A stretch of 27,503 bases of DNA from Rhizophagus prolifer (lineage: Eukaryota; Glomeromycota; Glomeromycetes; Glomerales; Glomeraceae). Every line of letters begins with the position of its first letter. Position 1 is the first letter of the stretch. Both the position numbers and the translations under genes were made by a program. This document shows positions 18,051 to 27,503 of the stretch, one piece after another. The notes under the pieces were generated by a model that searched no databases, was not told the origin of the DNA, and worked only from the letters and a program-made list of their open reading frames with translations. The stretch is taken from the NCBI GenBank assembly GCA_019425655.1, contig NQWY01009696.1, positions 1 to 27,503 of the forward strand, given 5' to 3'.

Positions 18051-21000
18051 ATGACGCCCACAGCACCAGAATCTGAAACATATGACGATTTATTAAAACG
18101 AATACTGGAGTCAGACACGGACGATGACTTTTCTAAGCATCTCCAACTGCCTTCAAATAGTGTTCCAGAAGGGCCATTACCACCAGAACTTGAAGCTGCT
18201 TTGGAAGATAATGTCCAAGCAGAAAAGTATTTAAGTAATTTAAAAAAAAGAATGGAAGCATGGAAAGCTGCAGGTTTAACTGATGCAATGAAAAGAGCCA
18301 TAGAGCTCCTACATGACAATAATGGACTGACAAGCGGGAATAGCGAAGAAGACGAAGATACTGATGGAAGGTTAGAAGTCTTAAATCTTTGAGAGCCCTT
18401 TAGATCTCATTTTTATTTGACAAAATCGCTTTATTCCAAAACTTTAATTCCAACTGATTTTTTGATTTTTTCCGAATGAATTTAATTCCGATTCACCAAA
18501 TATATTGAAGCAGTAATGATGAGCCAGCTACTCCAACGATTGAAACACATGAAGTTCAACCACAGCCAAAAGTAGCTGAGGGTTCAATATCGCGTCTTGG
18601 TAAGAATTGAAACTATTATTAGTAATTGATATATCCAATTTTAACCAAATTTCATTCTACCAATCCGCATACTTTGTAGTGAACGGTGTCTCTTCATTGG
18701 TTGATATTGAAAATTCTTTCAATAACCTTCGAATACCAGAACTAGATCTTCCTATTACTCCAGATAGTACAATTAAATCTGCACTCACAGAATTATATAA
18801 ACTTCAAGAAGACCTTCAAATACATTTACAAGGTGGGCCATTGGCCGATCCGTCAACTTTGGGTGCACAACGAAGAAAGAAAGTTGCTGATCTGCTGGAA
18901 CGGGTCATGAAAGAAGCTGCTTTGTATGAGGAATTTGTAAATAAAGGTAATAATTTAATATTGTTATTTATAATGATATATATGGTTAGTTTAAATAATA
19001 ATGAGTTTTTTGATTCGATTTAGCGCAACACCTTAGTCTAGATAGAATTTTGAATGAATCAGAAGGTTCTAGTGAGGATGAATGCATAGATTCTGAAACT
19101 ATAGATACTGAATCTGAAATTCCAGGTTTTGAGGTATTTGTAGTTATTATAAGCTTATTTAAGTTCATACAAGAAATGGCCTTACCTAATAAATGGTTCT
19201 TATAGGATTCATTATCGGATATATCTCGTAGGTCTGCAGCGACCCCATCAACAACTCCACTTTCGCCGCGTTCTTTAAGGGCTCTTGACCCTAGCATTGC
19301 GCGATTACGCTCTACTTCTACTGCGTCAATTCCTTCGATGCAATCCAGAGCATCATCTCGATTATCACGTTCATCATCTCCTTCAATATTAGGTCTTGAG
19401 GACTTAGGATTGCTTGCTCCACCTGAACCATGGGAAGCTTTTCGATGGACACCTTTAACAAAATTATCAGAACAATTATATTCAAATCAGAATGCAGGTT
19501 TGGCTACGGTGCTCGCTGTACGCATTATTTTCATAATTAATTTAACTTTAAGAACCTTGAACCAAAAATAAAATATAGGTTAGTGGTATTATTGCAATCG
19601 GCACTATTCGTGGTTTAATTATGGTATATGATTATTCACAAACTTTAAAATGCGTTCTTGGAAATACAGTCAATGGTACTATAGTGAGAATTTTCGTTGT
19701 CAATAAATATATTATTTTAAGTAAAAAATAAGAGATTAATGTATTTTTCAAATGTCAGCTTTTGAACAACATGGAGCGGTTACTTCACTTGCTATTTCTT
19801 CTGATCACACTCAAATTGCTAGTGGCCATGCACAGGGATATATATTTATATGGGATTTGCAAAGACCAACGAACCCAGTGCGTTCTATTTCACCAATTTC
19901 TTCGGCTGTTGCCGCAGGTGGCAGAAAAGAAGGGCACATTCGTGGTTCATCAATTTTACATGTTGGATTTGTTGGTATGAGAAAAAATGGAATAGTTTCC
20001 GGAGACGATCATGTACGTTATAGCTATTCTTTAGTTGTTCTTTTGGTTCACTATAACTTTAAAGAAATAATTTTTTCTAAATTTTATCAAAAAGGGCATG
20101 GCGTTTTATCATAACTTGTATAAGGTCATGTTGGTTAATGCTACAGAAACTACACGTATTCTTGGAGGTTATCCTACGCAGACATCGGTTTCTCAAACTT
20201 CAGTACCATCTAAACCGAGAAGACCAAGTACAGTATTTGGTTTATCACCTTTGCCTCTTGGCCAAACACCCCATGGATCTGAAAGTTTTGGGCTTGTAGC
20301 AATGTTAACACCTTATAAAGAACAGATGATTATAGTTAGTACTAAACCAACACCCCAAACTCAATATAAATATTTAAAACCCAAAAATATTTCGACGGAT
20401 TCTTCCACGTCAAAATCAATTGCTGGATGTATAGCTTGGTTTCCTGCTGATAAGTTTCAGCTAAATAATGGTAACCCCAACTAAATTTATTTAGGTCATA
20501 TTTTTTACATTAAATCTTGATATTTTATTTTATTTATTTTTGATCAAAAAAAAAGATACGCCAATTGAACATACTGATCCTCTACTCGCATTCTCATGGG
20601 GCAATCACTTGACTATTTTAAAAATAACTGCTGAGCCACTTTCTACTGCCGAACTTTCAAAAAAAAGAAGACGCCCTGAACATGATGTTAGGCTCGAATT
20701 CACCAAAGTTGGTGATTGGAAATCTAGGAATGGCATAGTTGCGCTACAGTGGCTATCCTCTCAGGTGACTTTAATCATTATTTGATTTTTGTTTAATTAT
20801 CTGTAAAGACAGCATATCGCATGTTGATCATTTGATTGGATCTATTTCCTACGTAACTAAAACGTGTTATTACAGATATTGCTGATTTTGACAAATACCG
20901 AAGATATTGTCGTATTTGATCCAAAATTTTTGCAGGATTTTGAGCAAAGTAATATTCGTCAAAGGTCATTAGTATATCATGATAGGTTTAGTTCACTTTT

Positions 21001-24000
21001 AAAGGATATTACGGACGATTCAAATGCATCAAGGACAACGGTTGATTTGGCTTACTATCACAGTATGCGCGTATATAAAGGAAACGTATTTCTCTTGGTA
21101 TATATTTGATTTATTTTTATATTCTAATAATTAGTGATAAAATTTCAAATTTTGATGCTAATGTTTTTAAAATAATCGTAGGGTGTGAGACAACTTTATG
21201 TTGGGACACTTTTGTCATGGGCTGATCGTATACTTGCACTTGTGCAATCTGGTGATTTCCTTGAAGCTATAGCTTTAGCCACATCTTTTTATAATAAAAC
21301 ATCATCTCAAACAATTCTTGGCTTACCGGATGATGAAGAAAGCCGTCATTCAATTGTAGGCGAAAAACTTATGGAACTTTTAATTGCTTCAATAAATTAT
21401 GCATTTTCGAGTGAGCGTACATTTCAGGGTATGGTTGATGAGCATAATGGTAGTGGTGCAGTTTTATTCAATGATTTAGCTGTCGCATGTATTGAAGCCT
21501 GTCTTAGTATGCATAGAGAGGACTTTATATTTAATGACGTTTATGAGCGATATTCTGAGGCTTCTGCTAAAGGAGTACTACTTGAAGTTTTAGAACCATA
21601 TATACTTGACGATAAAATAAAGGATTTACCGCCAGAAATAATGAAAGATCTCGTCGATCATTATAAGAGTCGTCGTATGCTTGCAAAAGTTGAAAAATGC
21701 ATATGGCACATTAATCCTCAATGTATAGATATTGATCAAGTTGTCCAGTTATGTCAAAGTGAAGGACTCTATGATGCGATGATCTATGTCTGGAATCGCT
21801 CCATGATGGATTACGTTAGTCCTGCTGTTGAGCTTCTTAAAATAATCAGGAAAATCTTAATTTTAGAAAAGCGTAAAAAAAAGAAGCATCGTTCTTCAAT
21901 GTCAAGTTCTTCCATTTCAACTGATGTTAACGTTGAAGCGGGGGAAGATTTGGAGACAATGAGAACAAACGCCCGCAAATTTTATACTTATATGGGAAAT
22001 ATTCTCACTGGTCGTACATATCCTAACGGTGCTCCACTATCTGAATCGGAAGCTAATGAAGCTCGAACAACATTATATTCTTTTGTGTTTTCTGGTCGTT
22101 GTGTTGTGTGGCCTAGGCACGGTGGGGAGTTAGTCTTAACAGCTGAAGATGAGTTGAGAGGCTCAGAACCTACTTACCCTTATCTTAGAATCTTCTTACG
22201 GTTTGATACAAAAGCATTCTTGCAAGCTTTAGAAATTGCCTTTGAAGATTCTTATTTAAATGGGGTTGAAATAATTACGAATGGTGATGAATACATTGAG
22301 GAAGAAGAATTACCTGGGAAAATTATCAATCGTCAGTTATTAGTGAATATCCTGTTAGAAGTTATGACATCAAGTAACTCGGAATTTTCTCAGACAGATA
22401 TTTCCTACTTGTATAGTTTTGTAGCACGCAATTTACCAAAATATACACAATTCTTACTATTACCCCCATCTATCATACACAAGATACTGGTCCATCTCAG
22501 TACTGATAATGTTCCTCGTACTCGTGAAGAACGACAACTTTCGGTAGAATGTTTATTATCTATTTATACACCGCAAGATGAAAACCAGATGGTTCAGTTA
22601 TATGAAAGTGCTGGTTTTTGGAGGGTGTTGGAGCATGTATACAAAGCAGATAAAAAATACGGATTATTAGTGACAACATATTTAAAAGATCCTGAACGAA
22701 GAAATGAAGTTTTTGATTGTATTCGTAGCTTATTAAATCCCAACAGTAAGCTTACGGAGAAACAACGAGACGAGGTTACACAAACTATTATGAGGAACAT
22801 TGATGAAATTGTTGATATCGATGGTGAACAAACTGCCGCAATTATTAAAACATATTTTGGCAGTGATCATAAAACTGTTATCGAGAATTTATCATCATCT
22901 CCAGCACGTTTATTCACCTATTTGAGAGGACTGTTGGAACCTTCTCAAGAAAATGTAACAGGCGGCGAACTTGTGAGAGTTCGAACTGTCGAAGAACAAG
23001 TTATTATGTCTGAAGCGCATTCAGAGTCCCTTCTTATAGATCCAGAAATTCATGAACAGTATATTGCATTAATGTGCAAATTTGATCCTACAGGGGTATA
23101 CCATTATTTACAAACTCATCCAGATACCTATAGAATGGAATATGTATTGCCTATTTGTGATGACACTGATATTGTAGACGCAGTGGTTTGGATTTTGGAG
23201 AGAAGCGGTAAAGCAATTGAAGCACTTGATAAGATTTTGAATATTGTCCAAGATAAAAAGCAGGATATTCTTTCATTGATAGAAGATAAAAAAAATGACA
23301 TAAATGACCAATGGACATTAATAGAAAAAACAAAAGTAGAGACATCTTTAATGAAGTTAAAAGGTGTACTCAAGATTGGCATTCTTTTATGCGAGAATAG
23401 TTGCCGACGAGCAACCAAGGGTGCTATTGCCTCGCATCATGACCATACTACAGAAAGTGAAACTGAATTATTATGGTTTAAACTTCTTGATGCATTTTTA
23501 GATGCTACTAAAGCTATATCTTCAAGTGTCATACCACCAATACCTTCAATGATGACAGAAAAACTTTTAGCCAATGGGCATTTATCCTCATTTGAAGTAT
23601 CGAGATCACCTATACCACCACATATTGCAAATAATCTAGTTACGACTTTTAAATCATATGTTCAGTCTATTATGAGGTCCTTACTGTTGTCCACATCTTC
23701 ACCTTACGTTTCATTGCCGAGACTCTTGCTTAGATTCATTCAGTCGCAAGCCAAAAGGAATAGTACCGTCTCGGACTTTCGGGACATTTTCGTAGGGATG
23801 ATTGATACATATAAATATGAAGGTCAGTTGCTAGCTATGACCAACCGACTATTTGAAAAGGACTTGTTCATGAATGTAGCGGGTGTTGTTAGACAGCGTG
23901 GTAAAGGCTGGCGCCCTCGTAGGGGGGCATGTGAAGTGTGTGGAGGTCAGTTTTGGGGAACGGATCTTAACCCTCTGAACCTCCGCACACCATCTGGTTG

Positions 24001-24511
24001 GGGTTCACCCGAAAAGAAAACGCCCCATTCATCCACTATATCCAACCCTGCCAATATTGCAGATGCCTTACCAGATGCCTTACCGACCCTTGAATTACTT
24101 GAAGAATCTAATCAGTACCTGTCTGATGGAGAAGCTTCGACATCTGTCAGCCCATTTCCCACGTCTCCGTCTCCCCAACCTTCAACATCGTCAACGATTC
24201 AAGAAAACGACCTATTGCTTTTCCGTTGCGGCCACGGTTACCATCGTAGATGTCTTGAGACCGAATCGAACATTTCTACAGAAAACGAACCTGAAGCTAA
24301 ATGTACGGTTTGTCAAATAGAACGACGGAGTGATAGCATTGATTCAATGGATAATTCAACGGGAAGAATTAAGGGCAAAGACAAAATTGTGAGTATAGAT
24401 TTGTTTTATGTGTTAAAGTTTATATGAATATATCTTTTTTTAAAAAAATCTTGTTACGAATCTATCATATATTATTATCTTTTTTTTTTCTTTTTAAATA
24501 ATTAGATTTAA
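18051..24511 (+). CDS. VPS8: CORVET complex subunit Vps8
   Basis: Vps8 is the Rab5-binding subunit of the CORVET endosomal tether. Twelve exons: 18051-18370, 18514-18599, 18680-18946, 19024-19133, 19206-19517, 19579-19720, 19759-20012, 20095-20470, 20556-20764, 20876-21097, 21182-24388 and 24506-24511. They give 1836 aa, longer than yeast (1274) or human (1428). The first 330 residues are acidic and serine-rich (SRASSRLSRSSSPSILGLED). Then comes the WD40 propeller (IIAIGTIRGLIMVYDYSQTL, GAVTSLAISSDHTQIASGHA, GYIFIWDLQRPTNPVRSI). The large exon has the Vps8 core (LLSWADRILALVQSGDFLEA) and clathrin-repeat-like helices. A C-terminal RING-like set follows: CEVC about 1683, RCGHGYHRRC about 1782, CTVC about 1807. 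The exon 6/7 junction (38-nt intron) was picked to hold frame. The last exon encodes one residue and the stop. Confidence 0.93.
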
Positions 24512-25032
24512 TGATGGAACTGTAATGCCTTGAAAATGGCACGAAAAGGTTTTTCAACAGACTTTGAGAATTATGACGTGAAAATTTCGTTATTTATTAT
24601 AACTTTAATCTCTCCATTATTAACCTTTTTGAATTTTGAATTATTTTTATAATTATATTCAACAATTATTTTTTAATTATTGGTTTAGGACTTTGTTTAA
24701 AGGGTCTGTTTCCAGGTTTTTTTCCATTTTTTTTTGTTTATAATTATTACTATAGTGTAAATTAACATTCGTTTATAAATTAAATTCCTTATTTGTAATT
24801 TTAGATTTTTTTAGGAGGGGGGTTTTTTATAAATTTATTGTATTTTATATTAGTATTTATTTAAGTATTTGTTCTTGGAGAATTTTTTTCTACATCAAAT
24901 TGTAAATTATTATTAAAATACTTTGATGTTTCTGGTATTCGGATATATAAGTTCGTACAGTTTACAATATTTCAATATACTTTTTCATAATAACGTTAAA
25001 AAATAGTATTTATTTTTTAGATACCGACATTT
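24512..25032. other. Convergent 3' spacer between VPS8 and GET5, no gene seen
   Basis: Very AT-rich with many T runs and a G run (GGAGGGGGG near 24814). The 3' ends of both neighbours point into it, so it should hold their polyadenylation sites. No open frame, RNA gene or repeat unit could be supported. Confidence 0.5.
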
Positions 25033-25863
25033 CTATTCAGCAGTTTTTGTATGTTTATCAAAATCTCCAATAAATTTTTCATTATATTCTTTATAAGTGT
25101 TTGAAAATTCTTGAAAGACTTGATTGGTATCTTTATTTTGAGAAAATTGACCTTGAAGAAAGGTATGTAAAGCATGCCAAAATTGAGGATCTTTCAATTT
25201 TTCCGTAGCAGAAGTACTAAGAGGTTCTTGAACTGAACTTGAAGAAACAGGAGATGATATTGTATCAGAAGTAGAAGAACTAATTGAAGCACCACCTGGT
25301 TTTTGAACTAAATGTATTATGGTATCATTATTAATACCATATTCGTATAAAGTTTTAGTATCAACTAAAGCTTTTCCTTTTAAAATCAATCTTTGATTAT
25401 TAATAGGGATTGAAGCAAGAGGTTGTAATTTTTCCTTAAGATTAATAACAGTATCAGAATTATTTAATTGGACTGTATATGCTTGACCTCCTTTAAGTGA
25501 TTTAATTTTTACTTGAATGGGAACACCTAAAAAAAGTACGCGTTATTCGAAATCAAAAAAAAATTTACTCAAAATATTACACTTTATACCTTGAGCAGGT
25601 TCAGCGTTTTGTGAAACTTCTTGAAGTCTTGATTTTCCTGTTGATTTTTTACTTTTACTAGATAGTGCATTCGCTGTCTAACAATAATAATAAAATGAAA
25701 CTCGTCTTAAATAAGAAAGTCTGGTCTAGATTCTTCGACTTACTGGTTTTTGACGCGTTTGAAGAGGAGGGGCAAAGTCTTGAGGATATCTCACGGGACG
25801 TGATGATAAAGAACTAAGGAAATTTGTAACATAATCATAATCATAATCTTCAGTTAAACTCAT
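25033..25863 (-). CDS. GET5: Get5/Mdy2 (UBL4A-like) ubiquitin-like protein of the GET pathway
   Basis: Get5 bridges Get4 and Sgt2 in targeting tail-anchored proteins to the ER. Exons 25863-25744, 25677-25590 and 25526-25033 give 233 aa (yeast Mdy2 212). The N-terminus MSLTEDYDYDYVTNFLSSL followed by RPVRYPQDFAPPLQ resembles the Get4-binding segment of yeast Get5 (EHEFVSKFLTLAT...PKSYTKPL). A ubiquitin-like domain follows at about 71-148 (VPIQVKIKSLKGGQAYTVQL, QRLILKGKALVDTKTLYEYG, TIIHLVQKPGG). After a Ser/Thr-rich linker, a C-terminal helical segment at about 180-225 (LKDPQFWHALHTFLQGQFSQ, NQVFQEFSNTYKEYNEKF) matches UBL4A's C-terminal TUGS region. Membership is based on all three parts together. 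The gene is divergent from the CUE-domain gene. Exon ends are GT-AG and frame-consistent. Confidence 0.87.
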
Positions 25864-26131
25864 CCTTAGATCAAGAGTAGGTTAGAAAATTGCAAGAGTA
25901 AAAATTTCTGAAATGATCGGCAGTTACACCGCTTAGACGTTAATTTTATATTATCATGTGAATTTCTCGGAAAAACTAAAGAGGAAAACAAAGTAACTAT
26001 CAAGAATTGCCAAGTTATCTGCCAAGTTATTCGCCAAGTGTATCTTTAAATTTATAAATAAGCCTATTAATTTGTTTTAAGTGTCTTCGTTTTGATTCTT
26101 CTCTACTTATTATATATAATCAAGTTTAACA
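25864..26131. promoter_or_regulatory. Shared divergent promoter of GET5 and the CUE-domain gene, with triple repeat
   Basis: 268 bp between two start codons. GCCAAGTTAT occurs at 26009-26018 and 26021-26030, and a variant GCCAAGTGTA at 26033-26042. The copies start exactly 12 bp apart, so they lie roughly every turn of the helix. They are strong candidates for a protein-binding array about 90-120 bp before the CUE-gene ATG. TATATATAATC follows at 26111-26121. Function is inferred. Confidence 0.6.
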
Positions 26132-27329
26132 ATGGCAACTCAGAATACTGAAGCAATAGATACCCTGAAGGGTATGTTCCCAAGCGTAGATCCCGAAATA
26201 TGTGAAGTAGTATTTGAAGCTAATCAAGCAAATTTAGAACAAAGTATAAATGCTCTTTTGGTTATGTCTGATCCAAACTATAAGAGTGAAGAAAATGTTC
26301 AAGTTCAAACAGAAGTATGTATATTTCGAAATTAGCTTTTCTGTTCTTTCTGTAAAATTTGGAAATTAACACTTTTTTTTTTAAATATAGTCTGGATATA
26401 ATACCAGTGAACAAATTAAACGTGATGAAGAATTAGCTAGAAGTTTAGCAGCCGAAGCAGATAGTAAGTTTCTATTTTTAAATTTTTAAAATAACTTTTT
26501 CATATATTTAATTTTTTGATTTTGATTTTAGGACAATTTTATGCCGAAAATCCTCAATATGATGTCTTCTTTCCCTGATTTTTCAGGTAAACCAAATAGA
26601 GGAATTTCCAGTAATTAAAGAAAAAATTGTTCAGGCTGTTGACAGTAAGGATTAATCATTTGATCGGTCAACTTTAATTTTCTTAAGTTATTGAATTTAT
26701 TTTTAAAAATTTTAGCAACAAAAAAGAAAGCTAAAGAATGGTATGATAAATTTAAACAACAATCAGCGGCAAGAAATGATACAACTCAACATTCTACCCC
26801 GCAATATACAAGTTTACCTGGCTATGAAGACAATCCTTTACTTGATGAAGATTTTTCTCCTTTACAATCACAAAAAAATAATGATCGTCAGTACATCAAA
26901 ACAACTAACAATTCTTTTAATACTACCCCTAATGTTCGAACTTCACCTTTAAAATCTCAGCCAGTTTATGGATCACATGGTATTGATGTTAATAAGGATA
27001 CTGACGATGATGTATTTAGTTCGTCCACTAATAATCACCAAATAAAAATTATAAGAGAAGATCATAATCAATCTTCAATTAATTCTGCTTCTAAGGCGCC
27101 TCCATATAAATTAAATGATGATTTTGAAGTCCCAATTAATAATAATAATTCTACACCAACAACAACAACTTCAACTTCTCCTGAAATGTATGATATTCAC
27201 AAAGCTACTAGTGCAGGTAATATTAATTTATATTCATAATTTCGTATAAGTAATCATTCTTTATAAAGCTAATCTTTTTTTAATTTAGATGCTGAAGAAA
27301 TTAAAAAAGATGTAGACTTGAAACAATAA
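26132..27329 (+). CDS. CUE-domain ubiquitin-binding protein, Cue5/Tollip-like
   Basis: Exons 26132-26314, 26391-26463, 26532-26563, 26587-26644, 26716-27216 and 27289-27329 give 295 aa. The CUE domain is at residues 8-50 (EAIDTLKGMFPSVDPEICEV, QANLEQSINALLVMSDP), with the M-F-P and L-L signature that binds ubiquitin. An EELARSLAAEAD helix follows, then IEEFPVIKEKIVQAVD and KKKAKEWYDKFKQQ, as in fungal Cue5-type proteins. The rest is disordered, Asn/Thr/Ser-rich. DEDFSPL (about 159-165) fits an Atg8-interacting motif, so a Cue5-like role in selective autophagy of ubiquitylated proteins is plausible but inferred. The intron at 26564-26586 would be only 23 nt; a 38-nt intron ending at 26601 also keeps frame. 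Confidence 0.85.
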
Positions 27330-27503
27330 CTAGTATAATTTATTATATGAAATGCTCGATTTCATATTAATTTTTTAATATTTAGTTTTATGATTAGATA
27401 TTCTACTTTTATATATAGTACTTATAACTTATTCTACACTTTATTTGTTATAATTGTAAAATGTTTTATATAATAAAAAATAACCTGAAAATATATATTA
27501 ACA
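27330..27503. other. 3' flank of the CUE-domain gene
   Basis: AT-rich sequence to the window edge, with AATAAAAAATAACC (27471-27484) as a possible polyadenylation signal. No gene was seen. Confidence 0.4.

Noticed and set aside
22594-23418. Minus-strand open frames inside VPS8
   Set aside because: Shadows of a long, well-supported exon on the plus strand.
1-27503. CRISPR arrays or bacterial operons
   Set aside because: Gene structure is clearly eukaryotic, with introns in every supported gene and no spaced direct-repeat array.

Overview
The window looks like nuclear DNA of a very AT-rich, intron-dense fungus. I infer an early-diverging lineage, most likely an arbuscular mycorrhizal (Rhizophagus-type) glomeromycete. 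Reasons are the many short GT-AG introns, fungal-type KRE33, MAK16, RTF1, VPS8, GET5 and CUE-domain proteins, a Polycomb EED relic, and a lineage-specific tandem gene family. All calls rest on reading the sequence and remembered family motifs; no database search was run. Exon coordinates were set by hand from frame continuity and splice signals.

Layout. 1-817 (-) is the 5' part of the rRNA acetyltransferase KRE33/NAT10. It is divergent, across about 150 bp, from MAK16 (967-2234, +), so a 40S and a 60S assembly factor share one promoter. 2440-4310 (-) holds a decayed EED/ESC-type Polycomb WD40 gene. RTF1 (Paf1 complex, +) follows at 4509-6220.

The accessory part is 6.5-13.1 kb. Relic fragments of a gene family (one split by a 426-bp inverted-repeat element with TTAA target duplications) are followed by four same-strand paralogues, A-D, of an unrecognised single-pass membrane protein family. 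The paralogues share an intron at the same place and phase but mix modules. A and D have an N-terminal domain that vaguely resembles retropepsin folds, B and C lack it, and D has swapped its helical C-terminal domain for an 11-unit lysine-rich 12-bp minisatellite.

Housekeeping genes resume with a class I lysine-type methyltransferase (13353-14399, +), threonyl-tRNA synthetase with a probable dual start (15259-17644, -), and the CORVET subunit VPS8 (18051-24511, +; 12 exons, 1836 aa). They end with GET5/UBL4A-like (25033-25863, -) and a CUE-domain ubiquitin-binding protein (26132-27329, +). The last two are divergent over 268 bp that carry a triple 12-bp-spaced repeat.

Most notable: the tandem family with module swapping and its element-split relic; apparent 23-nt introns in two unrelated genes (13602-13624 and 26564-26586); the EED pseudogene; a GC-AG intron in the ThrRS gene; and tandem candidate operators in two shared promoters.
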